This document shows, piece after piece, positions 7,735 to 16,471 of a stretch of DNA of 64,000 nucleotides (its first letter is position 1; each line of letters opens with the position of its first letter). The position numbers and the translations under genes are program-made. The DNA is taken from the NCBI GenBank assembly GCA_964531715.1, contig CAZHEE010000007.1:1-64000 (forward strand). The letters run 5' to 3'. Source of the stretch: UBA1664 sp964531715 (GTDB lineage Bacteria; Pseudomonadota; Alphaproteobacteria; Micavibrionales; UBA1664). The notes beneath the pieces were generated by a model, which saw only the letters and a list, made by a program, of their open reading frames with translations, was not told where the DNA came from and did not search any database.

Positions 7735-9072
7735 TTGATTCGGTGCGTTTTGGATTTGATTCACATTTCTTTCAATGGGTGAAAGTAAGCTGTCAGCGGC
7801 TTTTTCAAAAGGCGCATTAATTTGATTTTGAATATTGCCCATTATACCGCCTATTTGAGAATTGGCAGCGCTACAAATTTGTTCGAGTGAACGGGTAGGC
7901 TGATTCGGGTCAAGGATACCTGCCGCGCGAGCGATCTGCTGATCAAGCATTTCAGAAACACTTAGAATTGATGGAATTTGCAGGCATTTTTCGAGATTAA
8001 AAACTTGTGATGCAACTCCGCAATTTGTAGAAGGGACAGATGTTCCTGAACCACCGCCAAGTCCCAAGGCATCTACAAAGCTTTTAGTAATATTACTTGT
8101 CACTTGTGTGAAGGCGTTATTAGCAGCATTGAGCTGAGCACTGACCCCACCCATAAAATTATTCACTTCTTGCATATATGGTTGTTGTGCAAGTGGTCCG
8201 AGTGTCGCGCTGATATCCCCGCCAGGGTTGGAAAATACACCGCCAGAGGCATTGAGTAAGGCGTGTGTTTGGTCAAGGCAGGACATCATGGCAATATCGG
8301 CAGGCTCGGTAATAATTGACTTTGCCGCCTCAATACTCACCTGTCGTACGGCATCATTCCGCGCCTTCACCTTCTCCATGATGGCAGGGTCGCAACCGAT
8401 GATTGCCACGCTTGAGCCGCCCGTTGTGTCGGATGTGAAGCCCGGCGTTGTGACAGGGGCAGCCTCATTGCGCAACTGACCGTTTGTTTTTGTTTTGGCA
8501 TCGGCTATTAACATAGCTCTGTCAGCGGCGTTATCTAAATCGTATCCTTGTGCTTTGTTAGGATCAATAGCCTGAAATTCACCGGTGTCTGGATTTTTAA
8601 CGTAAACAGCATAATCGAGGTGAACAGGATATGGTTCTCCTTTTAATCGCCCTGTGTTACCCATTAAACCAACAGTCATACCAGCATTAACAGTCGTGCC
8701 AATACCCAACCCGGGATTTTGCAAGTGAGAATAGCGAACGCGATAATTGCCAGAAGTACTTTCAATCAGTACAGTGTGTCCCCAACCATTATCGGTTTTT
8801 GGATTATTTTGGAAGCGTGATTCTTTTACGGTGCCTGAAATCGTAGAATAGACTTGGTCGCCACCAACACCAGCATTAATACCACCATAATCAACAGCCA
8901 GATGGACAGAATTTGTACTTTTTCTAGTGCCGAAAGGGCTTGTTTCTCGTTGGTTTATTGTCGGACTCCCTTTCAAAGACGCCGCCAAAACCGCACTTGT
9001 TAAAAGTACAACAATTAAAAAAGTGAGAGTAAACAGTTTTGATGTAAAGTGGGATTTATTCAATAAGTTCAT
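7726..9072 (-). CDS. Secreted M23-like peptidase with shared C-terminal domain (hydrolase B)
   Basis: A 448-residue protein with a signal peptide (hydrophobic TLTFLIVVLLTSAVLA ending near residue 32), an M23/LytM-like domain (about 45-165) and a Gly/Asn-rich tail (about 225-448). M23 landmarks are HLAVD (His57, Asp61) and YSHL (His116). The last motif reads HLD (His151, Asp153) where HLH is usual, so one zinc ligand is changed. The tail is about 85 percent identical to that of the 9526-10938 product and keeps all five cysteines, consistent with disulfides outside the cytoplasm. The ATG at 9072 is chosen for GGGAGAG upstream; it overlaps the preceding gene by 17 bp. Likely target is peptidoglycan cross-links. 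Confidence 0.8.
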   Translation of the reverse strand: MNLLNKSHFTSKLFTLTFLIVVLLTSAVLAASLKGSPTINQRETSPFGTRKSTNSVHLAVDYGGINAGVGGDQVYSTISGTVKESRFQNNPKTDNGWGHTVLIESTSGNYRVRYSHLQNPGLGIGTTVNAGMTVGLMGNTGRLKGEPYPVHLDYAVYVKNPDTGEFQAIDPNKAQGYDLDNAADRAMLIADAKTKTNGQLRNEAAPVTTPGFTSDTTGGSSVAIIGCDPAIMEKVKARNDAVRQVSIEAAKSIITEPADIAMMSCLDQTHALLNASGGVFSNPGGDISATLGPLAQQPYMQEVNNFMGGVSAQLNAANNAFTQVTSNITKSFVDALGLGGGSGTSVPSTNCGVASQVFNLEKCLQIPSILSVSEMLDQQIARAAGILDPNQPTRSLEQICSAANSQIGGIMGNIQNQINAPFEKAADSLLSPIERNVNQIQNAPNQLF

Positions 9073-9529
9073 ATTGATCTCTCCCATTCCATTCATATTT
9101 CTGAGTCATTTTAGAATTTCTGGTTTTACGCGTAATAACAATGTTCTTATAGTTGCTTTGGCTATTTTCCAAAGCAATATCAAAAGCCTGCACGTAGAAA
9201 ATTTCTCTCAATCCTTGCGGTGTCTGTAGAAATATATGCGTATCAACATTGTCAAATTGGTCTCGTAAAGCAAATTCTTCTGCGAACTTCACAATAATTT
9301 CATTGATGCCATCACCATTAATATCGGTGAAACTATAAAAAGGATAGGGCATGTAACTATATTCTTCATAAAAATCATTGAGCTTATCAGAAAGTTTTTG
9401 AGCAATAATACGCTCAACGGTTTTGTTCACCAAAGTTGTAAATTCAATGGTTTGAGCATTCTTATTTTGTGCATAACTATGCACTGGCAATAAAAAAATG
9501 GTTAGAATGGTTAATATAAAATATTTCAT
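9056..9529 (-). CDS. Small exported protein, putative partner/immunity of the hydrolases (copy B)
   Basis: A 157-residue protein with a clear signal peptide (MKYFILTILTIFLLPVHSYA). The mature part has a DINGDGINEIIVKF stretch similar to a calcium-binding or FG-GAP/VCBS-like loop, and ends in YEWNGRDQYELIE. The end and the general pattern resemble the 180-residue product at 10935-11477, which ends in WLWNGLGYQVVER, so the two look like diverged paralogs. Its ATG overlaps the stop of the lytic-transglycosylase gene by four bases (ATGA), and it overlaps the M23 gene. Position before a cell-wall hydrolase suggests a periplasmic inhibitor or chaperone; this is inference. Confidence 0.65.
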   Translation of the reverse strand: MKYFILTILTIFLLPVHSYAQNKNAQTIEFTTLVNKTVERIIAQKLSDKLNDFYEEYSYMPYPFYSFTDINGDGINEIIVKFAEEFALRDQFDNVDTHIFLQTPQGLREIFYVQAFDIALENSQSNYKNIVITRKTRNSKMTQKYEWNGRDQYELIE

Positions 9530-10938
9530 CGATATATCTGGTAGGGTGCATTTTCGATTTGGTTAACATTTCTTTCGATAGGCGAAAGTAAGCTGTCTGC
9601 GGCGTTTTCAAAAGGCGCATTAATTTGACTTTGTATATCACCCATTATACCGCCTATTTGAGAATTGGCAGCGCTACAAATTTGCTCGAGTGAACGGGTA
9701 GGCTGATTCGGGTTGAGGATACCTGTAATACGACCTATCTGCTCATCAAGAATGCCTGACAGGCTTGGAAATTCGGGCATCTGCAAGCATTGCGAAAGAT
9801 TAAACACATCCGAGGCAACACCACAATCGGTTGAGGGGACAGTAGTGCCCGAGCCACCGCCAAGTCCTAAAGCATCTGTAAAGCTTTTAGTAATATTACT
9901 TGTTACTTGTGTGAAAGCATTATTCACGGCATTAAGCTGAGCACTGACCCCGCCCATAAAGTTATTGACCTCCTTCATAAGCGGTTGTTGTGCAAGCGGT
10001 CCGAGTGTTGCGCTGATATCCCCGCCGGGGTTGGAAAATATACCGCCCGAGGCATTGAGCAAGGCTTGCTGTTGATCAAGGCAGGACATCATGGCAATAT
10101 CGGCAGGCTCGGTAATAATTGACTTTGCCGCCTCAATGCTCACCTGTCGCACGGCATCATTCCGCGCCTTCACTTTCTCCATGATAGCAGGGTCGCAACC
10201 GATGAGACTGGAATTTTGAAATGAAACACTAGGTGGGTTTGCAGGTGTAAAACCAAAACCACAGCCAGATGCCACAGCCCCACCAGAGCCGCCACTTAAA
10301 TAATCGGACATATCAAAACCGCCCATCGCACAAGCGTATTTTTGCACTGCGTTTGTACCATTTGCATCTGTACAAGCTGGTGTTCCAGAAGGTACGCCTT
10401 TGAATGTCGGACCATTGGCTTTCATATATGCTTCACCACCTGATGCCCATAATCGTGCGCATTCTGGTCCTACATTATGAGCAAGTGCAGTAATACCAGA
10501 AGCAGTTACAGGGCATTCATAGGTTGTTCCAGAATTTACGGCATTGGCAACAGTTGAATTGGACATTAAACCGTTTAAATCTGATTCCCATAATTTTCTA
10601 GCATAAATATCTTGAAGACCAGGGCAATTTGCAAAGCCCTGGCGATCGGCTTCATTTTTACCTGAGCAAGGTAATGAATATTTTTCGCCTATTCCATTTC
10701 GGGTGCTGTTAATAAATTGATAGCGTCCTGTTGCACTTGTGTTCGGAGCTTTAATACTATAATTACCGCCGCTTTCTTGAGTAACTAACAAAGATTCCCA
10801 GTTTCCATTGCCGCATTGTTCAGACCCGGCAATACCAACTCCTCTCTCGGAACAATCAAACCCCGCAGAGCAAGAAGCATGTGATTTATCAATGAAAGAA
10901 AAAAATAATAATAAAGCTATCAGTAGTAAGTATTTCAT
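9526..10938 (-). CDS. Secreted lytic-transglycosylase-like protein with shared C-terminal domain (hydrolase A)
   Basis: A 470-residue protein with a signal peptide (about 1-21), a lysozyme-like/SLT-type domain (about 43-175) and the same tail (about 245-470) as the M23 protein downstream. The catalytic glutamate is probably Glu55 in TQESGGNYS, followed by GRYQFI (71-76), the variant of the GLMQ-type motif used by VirB1-like and phage-tail lysozymes. Ten or more cysteines suggest an oxidising compartment. The start overlaps the upstream 180-residue gene by four bases, so the operon is tightly coupled. Predicted role is glycan-strand cleavage in peptidoglycan; what the tail binds is unknown. 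Confidence 0.78.
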   Translation of the reverse strand: MKYLLLIALLLFFSFIDKSHASCSAGFDCSERGVGIAGSEQCGNGNWESLLVTQESGGNYSIKAPNTSATGRYQFINSTRNGIGEKYSLPCSGKNEADRQGFANCPGLQDIYARKLWESDLNGLMSNSTVANAVNSGTTYECPVTASGITALAHNVGPECARLWASGGEAYMKANGPTFKGVPSGTPACTDANGTNAVQKYACAMGGFDMSDYLSGGSGGAVASGCGFGFTPANPPSVSFQNSSLIGCDPAIMEKVKARNDAVRQVSIEAAKSIITEPADIAMMSCLDQQQALLNASGGIFSNPGGDISATLGPLAQQPLMKEVNNFMGGVSAQLNAVNNAFTQVTSNITKSFTDALGLGGGSGTTVPSTDCGVASDVFNLSQCLQMPEFPSLSGILDEQIGRITGILNPNQPTRSLEQICSAANSQIGGIMGDIQSQINAPFENAADSLLSPIERNVNQIENAPYQIYR

Positions 10939-11477
10939 CGTTCAACCACCTGATAGCCCAGGCCATTCCATAACCAAATACCAGGGTTGCTTTTGTCTAT
11001 ATTAGAACTAAAAATAAGGTTGGCAGGCCTTTGGGCAGTAGATGATTTGTCGTACCACGCATAAGTAATAAAGGCGTTAAAAACACCTCTTATCTCATTA
11101 TTTTTATTTAATCTTAAAATAATTGTTCGGCAACCTCGCTTAAAACATCCCCCAAGTGGTTCATCGTATAATTGTGCAAAAATAAAACGATTATTTTTTC
11201 CCTGCTGATGAATTGGAATGAAACGCGCTTCAACCTTACCAAGCTTTGTATTAGGTTCGTTTTCTTTAATCCAGTTATTATAAAATTGCTTAACTACATC
11301 CACCGCTTCGGGATCACTGGTTTCCTCATTGAGAGTAATTTCAACCAATTGCGGTTTTGAGGCCTCATTTTCCTGCGCGAACGCATATAAAGAGGCGCCG
11401 ACAATAAAAAAGCCGGATAGTAAAATTATACAGGGCAGGGTAAAAAAACGTGTCATCATTCTTTCAATATTATACAT
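10935..11477 (-). CDS. Small exported protein, putative partner/immunity of the hydrolases (copy A)
   Basis: Up to 180 residues with an N-terminal signal sequence (FFTLPCIILLSGFFIVGASL, cleavage probably after AFA). The mature part has two cysteines in GGCFKRGC and ends WLWNGLGYQVVER, like the end of the 9056-9529 product. First gene of the four-gene operon, joined to hydrolase A by an ATGA overlap. A perfect TATAAT (minus strand, 11469-11474) overlaps the first codons, so the real start may be the ATG at 11459 or 11456 rather than 11477. I recognise no named family; the immunity or chaperone role is inferred from position and duplication. Confidence 0.6.
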   Translation of the reverse strand: MYNIERMMTRFFTLPCIILLSGFFIVGASLYAFAQENEASKPQLVEITLNEETSDPEAVDVVKQFYNNWIKENEPNTKLGKVEARFIPIHQQGKNNRFIFAQLYDEPLGGCFKRGCRTIILRLNKNNEIRGVFNAFITYAWYDKSSTAQRPANLIFSSNIDKSNPGIWLWNGLGYQVVER

Positions 11478-11527
11478 GGAAAGATTAAAATTTCATAAAA
11501 TTTTAATGATTTATTGACAAAAAATTA
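11469..11527 (-). promoter_or_regulatory. Putative promoter/operator of the hydrolase operon
   Basis: Upstream of the operon, the minus strand carries a near-perfect AT palindrome (arms ATTAAAATTT and AAATTTTAAT, about 11483-11507), a TATAAT at 11469-11474, and a TTGTCA at the outer end. The elements look like a promoter with an operator-like site, but spacing is not ideal for any single pair, so the precise promoter is uncertain. Confidence 0.35.
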
Positions 11528-11553
11528 AGGCATGAGCCTTAACAGAGGGAAAA

Positions 11554-11769
11554 TTACGCGGCATCCTCAATATCCATTTCAAGGATAGCCATGTTAAAGT
11601 CATAGGAAATCTCGCCTTCATCCTCATCACGGTAAATAACGCCCAGAAACTCACCTTTTAATAAAACTTCGACCGAATCACCTGTTTTGCGGGTTCTTAA
11701 AATTAAATCAGGCAGACCGAATTTGTTTTGGAGATAGGTTTGAACTTTTTTTATTTCTTCTGCTGTCAT
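11554..11769 (-). CDS. DUF3126 family protein
   Basis: A 71-residue acidic protein beginning MTAEEIKKVQTYLQNKFG, with the central GDSVEVLLKGEFLGVIYRDE segment. Length and sequence match DUF3126, a small cytoplasmic family almost confined to alphaproteobacteria, with no established function. It sits 20 bp downstream of thrS on the same strand and may be cotranscribed. Confidence 0.85.
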   Translation of the reverse strand: MTAEEIKKVQTYLQNKFGLPDLILRTRKTGDSVEVLLKGEFLGVIYRDEDEGEISYDFNMAILEMDIEDAA

Positions 11770-11789
11770 GTTTTATCTTTCATTTGTGA

Positions 11790-13772
11790 TTAATACGGAG
11801 CTTCACATTTTTCGCGGAGCATTGCAACCGCCTCATCAAGTGGCAGAATCGTCTGATCCTGAGAGCCGAGCGTGCGGATGGCAATCGTTCCATCCTCTGC
11901 CTCGCGCTTACCGACAACAAAGATAAACGGCACTTTTGCAAGGGAATGCTCACGGATTTTATAGTTGATTTTTTCATTCCTAAAGTCGGTTTCGGTGCGG
12001 AGATTAGCATCTTGTAAAGCTTGCTGAATTTTTCCGGCATAATCCTTTGCCTCATCCGTAATCGGTGCGACAACCGCCTGAACAGGGGTAAGCCAATGCG
12101 GCAATTTCCCTGCATAATTCTCAATCATAATGCCGATAAAGCGTTCCAACGCACCTAAGGCCGCGCGGTGAAGCATCACAGGGCGATGGCGGTTGCCATC
12201 CTCGCCAATATAATTTGCGTCCAGTCTTTCAGGCAGATTAAAGTCAAGTTGAAGTGTTCCGCAGCCCCATTCACGCCCGATGGCATCGCGAATAATGAAC
12301 CCGACTTTCGGGCCGTAAAATGCCCCGTCGCCTTCATTGATTTTATAGTCGAAATCCATGGCTTTCATTGCGTTTTCGAGGGCAGCCTCTGCCTTATCCC
12401 AAGTTTCATCAGAGCCAACGCGCAATTCGGGGCGTGTCTCAAACGTAATTTTATAATCGTTAAAGCCTAGATCTTTATAGATAGCCTGAACAAGTTTAAA
12501 AAATTTGATGGACTCATCGAGAATTTGATCTTCACGGCAGAAGATATGCGCATCATCCTGCACAAATTGGCGGAGGCGCATCAGCCCATGAAGTGCACCG
12601 TGAGCCTCGTTCCTGTGACAGCATCCGAATTCAGAGAGGCGGATAGGAAGGTCGCGATAAGACTTAATCCCCTGATTGAAAATCTGGACATGCGCCGGGC
12701 AATTCATGGGTTTGAGCGCGAGCCAATCCCCATCCGCCGCAATTTCGACAGGGTCATCATCCTTGCCTTCCTGAATTTCGTCAGGCACAACAAACATATC
12801 CTCGCGATATTTCTGCCAGTGACCCGATTCTTTCCAGAATTTTGAATGCATCAGTTGCGGTGTGCGCACTTCCTGATACCCGTCATGCTGCAGTCGCCTG
12901 CGGACATAGCCTTCAAGCGCATTATATATTATGTAGCCTTTCGGGTGCCAGAAAACCGAGCCTTGCGCCTCTTCCTGAAGGTGAAATAAATCCATTTCAC
13001 GACCAAGCTTGCGATGGTCGCGCTTCTCGGCTTCCTCAAGGCGCATGACATAATCGTCCAGCTCTTGCTGCGTATGCCATGCCGTGCCGTAAATGCGGGT
13101 CAGCATTGCATTATCAGAATTCCCGCGCCAGTATGCTCCCGCCACTTTCATCAGCTTGAAGGCGGTACCGACTTGCTTCGTTGTCGGCATGTGAGGTCCA
13201 CGGCATAAGTCCAGCCAATCCCCTTGCTTATAAATTGTGATGGTTTGATCTTCGGGGAGGTCTTGAATCAACTCGGCTTTATACGTCTCACCTTTGTTTT
13301 TAAAATAGGCAATCGCCTCATTACGATCCCAAACCTCACGTTCAAAGGCCGCGCCACGCTGGATAATCTCGCGCATTTTTTTCTCGATGATGGGAAGGTC
13401 ATCGGTCGTGAATGGCTTCTCCCGCGCGAAATCATAGAAAAAACCATCTTCTATATTCGGGCCGATTGTCACTTGCGTGTCAGGATAGAGAGACTGCACA
13501 GCCTCAGCCAGTACATGCGCACAATCATGACGGATAAACTCAAGGCTTTCGGCATCATCACGCTTAATCAGGCGGATGGCGGCATTACTTTCAATCGGGC
13601 GGGATAAATCCTGATATTCGCTATCCACTTCAATCATCGCGCAAGCCTTGGCAAGCGATTTGGAGATACTCTCGGCAATCTCCATACCCGTCACGCTCTG
13701 TTCATACTGGCGTTTGGCACCGTCGGGCAAAGTGAGTGTTATCATATCAGGGTGAGCTTGAGCGTTTTCCAT
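11790..13772 (-). CDS. thrS: Threonine--tRNA ligase
   Basis: ThrRS charges tRNA-Thr. The 660-residue enzyme has an N-terminal TGS domain (about 10-70), an editing domain with HDCAH (His82, His86) and DLCRGPHMP, the class II catalytic core with the zinc ligands expected in MNCPAHV, QDDAHIF and HRAALG, and a C-terminal anticodon-binding domain (from about 560). Length is full. It is preceded by a small Lys-rich protein gene 11 bp upstream. No T-box or other leader is evident, as expected for this group. Confidence 0.97.
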   Translation of the reverse strand: MENAQAHPDMITLTLPDGAKRQYEQSVTGMEIAESISKSLAKACAMIEVDSEYQDLSRPIESNAAIRLIKRDDAESLEFIRHDCAHVLAEAVQSLYPDTQVTIGPNIEDGFFYDFAREKPFTTDDLPIIEKKMREIIQRGAAFEREVWDRNEAIAYFKNKGETYKAELIQDLPEDQTITIYKQGDWLDLCRGPHMPTTKQVGTAFKLMKVAGAYWRGNSDNAMLTRIYGTAWHTQQELDDYVMRLEEAEKRDHRKLGREMDLFHLQEEAQGSVFWHPKGYIIYNALEGYVRRRLQHDGYQEVRTPQLMHSKFWKESGHWQKYREDMFVVPDEIQEGKDDDPVEIAADGDWLALKPMNCPAHVQIFNQGIKSYRDLPIRLSEFGCCHRNEAHGALHGLMRLRQFVQDDAHIFCREDQILDESIKFFKLVQAIYKDLGFNDYKITFETRPELRVGSDETWDKAEAALENAMKAMDFDYKINEGDGAFYGPKVGFIIRDAIGREWGCGTLQLDFNLPERLDANYIGEDGNRHRPVMLHRAALGALERFIGIMIENYAGKLPHWLTPVQAVVAPITDEAKDYAGKIQQALQDANLRTETDFRNEKINYKIREHSLAKVPFIFVVGKREAEDGTIAIRTLGSQDQTILPLDEAVAMLREKCEAPY

Positions 13773-13783
13773 TCCTGTTAATT

Positions 13784-14224
13784 TTACTCATCATTATCTT
13801 CGCGTTTTTTGCGGCGACCGCGGCGCGGCTTTGACGCGTCTTCTTGCGTTTCATCTTGAGGCGAAACTTCGTTATCTTCAGCCGCATCATCATCCTGTTG
13901 AGCCGCTTCAATCTCAATTTTCTTTTTGGCTTTGGCGGCTTTGATATCCTCAACCGGTAGGATGTCATTTAAAGGCTTGCGCTTTTTCTTCTCCAGCTTC
14001 GATTTATGCTCCGGAATTGGAATAGGGTTTGAATTGGTTGCCTTGCGGTCATTAATGGCGATATCCAACTCCAATCGGGATGTCACTTTACGAAGCTCAT
14101 GCACGGAATCGAGCAGGTTTTCACGGGCATCGCGATCCTTTAAATCATTTGTCCATTGATTGAGTGACGACAGGCATTTTGCCGCCGCTTCCTGAAGCCG
14201 TTGAGCCGTGTTTTCATTATTCAT
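13784..14224 (-). CDS. Hypothetical protein with charged disordered C-terminus
   Basis: A 146-residue protein. The N-terminal half (about 5-65) predicts helices and includes LDSVHELRKVTSRLELDIA; the C-terminal half is low-complexity, with acidic runs then a basic tail (KPRRGRRKKRED). No signal peptide or membrane segment. It lies 11 bp upstream of thrS and is probably in the same transcript. I do not recognise the family; a nucleic-acid-associated role would fit the basic tail but is a guess. Confidence 0.65.
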   Translation of the reverse strand: MNNENTAQRLQEAAAKCLSSLNQWTNDLKDRDARENLLDSVHELRKVTSRLELDIAINDRKATNSNPIPIPEHKSKLEKKKRKPLNDILPVEDIKAAKAKKKIEIEAAQQDDDAAEDNEVSPQDETQEDASKPRRGRRKKREDNDE

Positions 14225-14343
14225 GGTGATTGTAATCCGTTTCTTAAATAGCTGTATTTATGCCTACAATAATCAAGGCAACATCTTTTTACAATGGTTT
14301 TCGGCTCGCTTAATCATAAGAGTTGATGTAAATTTAAATAATT

Positions 14344-15381
14344 ATGAATCGTACTGCACTTTCTTATAAATTCTTGTCTGTTTTTATTTGGGCTATGTAC
14401 CCTGTTTTTATTGCTTTGGGCGCAAGTGGTGAATCACTGGGCTGGTTCATTATATTTGTGCATATATCAGCAGCTTTAGGTGCATATAGTCTTGGATTTT
14501 TCAGTTTGAAAAAACTGACCCGTAAAAAAACATTAACAAGATTACATAGAGCTGTCTTGAATATGAATTTTGATCAATGGTTTTTTATTGTTGCCGCGGG
14601 TTTATGTTCTACACTTTATAATTTGTGTTTCTTATATGCCATGCTATGGACTTCGAAAGCAGGTGTCGCCGTCATAATTGAAACCGCCCCCGTTTATGCA
14701 ATGATTTTGACATCAGTTATTGTTACAAAAAACTGGGATGTTTTAGGAGCTAAGCACGCATTTATTACAATCCTAATATTATTTGGGGTGTGCCTTATTG
14801 TATTGGCGGACCAAAACGATATAGGGCTTTTATTCAGCGATTATGATGAATACATAAAAACAGGTGATTTTATGTCATTAATTGGATGTATAGTCGCAAT
14901 GCTCGGAAGTATAATGTCGGCATTATCGGATTTAATGCGCGCGCAGGTCGGTAATATTACAACGCGATTAATATCTCATAAGGAAACCCGTTTTGATTAC
15001 GTAATTTCAGGCATAATTTTTGGGGAAGCTTTAGTTAGGATAGTGGCATTACCTTTTGCATTAATAGTACTCTTAATGTTCAGCGATATATCAAATTTTT
15101 CTTATGAGAACATGGCTTATGCTTTTATTGCCGGTTTCATTATTTTTAATTTTGGATCTATTACGTATGCAGCCGCGTTATTGAAATCAACTAATCCTGC
15201 AATTGCTTTGTTAGATTATTTATCCCCACCGCTGTCAGTGATACTTTTAATATTATTAGGTTTTTCAGTCCTACATCCTTATTTGATCATAGGAACGATG
15301 TTAATTATATTCGGGAATGTGTTTTTATTTTTATTGGATAGAGATGCTGCAAAAATAGCAAATAATATCTCAACTCCCTAA
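14344..15381 (+). CDS. EamA/DMT-superfamily membrane transporter
   Basis: A 345-residue, very hydrophobic protein with about ten predicted membrane helices arranged as two EamA-like halves (for example AVIIETAPVYAMILTSVIV in the first half and NPAIALLDYLSPPLSVILLI in the second). The family exports or imports metabolites; the substrate here is unknown. A hydrophilic linker around residues 195-220 separates the halves. Its stop overlaps the convergent bdhA stop by four bases. It is notably AT-rich compared with its neighbours, which could reflect composition of membrane proteins or transfer. Confidence 0.85.
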   Translation: MNRTALSYKFLSVFIWAMYPVFIALGASGESLGWFIIFVHISAALGAYSLGFFSLKKLTRKKTLTRLHRAVLNMNFDQWFFIVAAGLCSTLYNLCFLYAMLWTSKAGVAVIIETAPVYAMILTSVIVTKNWDVLGAKHAFITILILFGVCLIVLADQNDIGLLFSDYDEYIKTGDFMSLIGCIVAMLGSIMSALSDLMRAQVGNITTRLISHKETRFDYVISGIIFGEALVRIVALPFALIVLLMFSDISNFSYENMAYAFIAGFIIFNFGSITYAAALLKSTNPAIALLDYLSPPLSVILLILLGFSVLHPYLIIGTMLIIFGNVFLFLLDRDAAKIANNISTP

Positions 15382-16136
15382 CGTACGGACCACGCGCCAT
15401 CCATTGTATAGGCCGAACCGGTAATATTTCGCGCGGCATGAGAGCAAAGGAAAGCAACCATCTCCCCAATATCCTCAGGCGTTGTGAAGTCGAGCGTCGG
15501 TTCTTTCTCGCTTAACAATCGCACCCGCGCTTCATCATCTGAAATATTATTATCGGCGGCGATTTTATCAATCTGCTGCTGTACTAACGGTGTTAAAACC
15601 CATCCCGGGCATATCGCATTGCAAGTGATGCCGCTTTCCGCCGTTTCAAGTGCGGTTACTTTGGTGAGGCCCACCAGTCCATGCTTTGCGGATACATAGG
15701 CACTTTTATATGGCGATCCGACAAGCCCATGGACTGATGCGATATTGATAATCCGCCCCCAACCCCTTTCCTTCATGGCAGGAAGGGCAGCCTTCATCAG
15801 GTGAAAAGGGGCGGAAAGCATAAGCGCGATGATCAAGTCCCATTTCTCGCGTGGGAAATCCTCAATGAGATCAGTATGTTGAATACCTGCATTATTAACG
15901 AGAATATCAATCTCGCCAGCGTCTTTTACAAGGCGCGCTGCCTCATCCGCATTGGATAAATCGACATTAATGTAATCGGCATTTAGTTCATCCTGAATCT
16001 TTTGAATCTCATCGCGCTCGCCGAAACCATTGAGAATAATATGCGCGCCTTTGGCTTGAAGAGTCCGCGCAATGCCCAAACCAATTCCACTTGTTGAGCC
16101 AGTTATGAGAGCTATTTTCTTATTTAAATCAGTCAT
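15378..16136 (-). CDS. bdhA: 3-hydroxybutyrate dehydrogenase
   Basis: This NAD-dependent short-chain dehydrogenase interconverts 3-hydroxybutyrate and acetoacetate, in polyhydroxybutyrate or ketone-body use. The 252-residue product has TGSTSGIG (12-19), NNAG, and the catalytic Tyr-x3-Lys in SAYVSAKHG near residue 150, followed by the CPGWVLTPLVQQQI stretch characteristic of BdhA. Its start overlaps the DUF1192 gene by eight bases, so both are probably in one transcript. Confidence 0.92.
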   Translation of the reverse strand: MTDLNKKIALITGSTSGIGLGIARTLQAKGAHIILNGFGERDEIQKIQDELNADYINVDLSNADEAARLVKDAGEIDILVNNAGIQHTDLIEDFPREKWDLIIALMLSAPFHLMKAALPAMKERGWGRIINIASVHGLVGSPYKSAYVSAKHGLVGLTKVTALETAESGITCNAICPGWVLTPLVQQQIDKIAADNNISDDEARVRLLSEKEPTLDFTTPEDIGEMVAFLCSHAARNITGSAYTMDGAWSVR

Positions 16137-16329
16137 TTAGTGTCTCTTTCTTAAACAATGCTTCAGCTTCGGCTGTGTGAGAGGATAAGGCATCTTTTCG
16201 TGCCTCAACGCGTTCTATTTCCAGTCTAAGTAAGGCGATATATTCATCCAATTCATTCGCGCTCATCGTATTCAGATCCATACCGATGTGATGTCCGAAA
16301 TCAATCTTGCGTCCGTCCTCATCATACAT
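16129..16329 (-). CDS. DUF1192 family protein
   Basis: A 66-residue protein whose core (MSANELDEYIALLRLEIERVEA) matches DUF1192, a small alphaproteobacterial family predicted to form a helical coiled coil. I place the start at the ATG beginning MYDEDGRK, with AAGGA upstream, because that gives the usual family length; the frame is open for 30 more codons without support. It overlaps bdhA by eight bases. Function unknown. Confidence 0.8.
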   Translation of the reverse strand: MYDEDGRKIDFGHHIGMDLNTMSANELDEYIALLRLEIERVEARKDALSSHTAEAEALFKKETLND

Positions 16330-16471
16330 TTTTATAAAAAATCCTTTGCTTTCATCCTTCTCTATCGCTATAACATTTATATTCCCGATTATGAAGTCAA
16401 ACTTTATATCGCGGTGCAAGGGGGTGAAAGCCTTTGCAGTGAACGAAATTATTTGTCAGGAGCCAGAAAAA

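Noticed and set aside
11780..12124. Second frame inside the end of thrS
   Set aside because: Overlaps a fully conserved synthetase domain in another frame; basic composition is typical of shadow frames.
16307..16471. Upstream extension of trcR
   Set aside because: Crosses the divergent promoter region and the DUF1192 start; AGGAG supports the later ATG.
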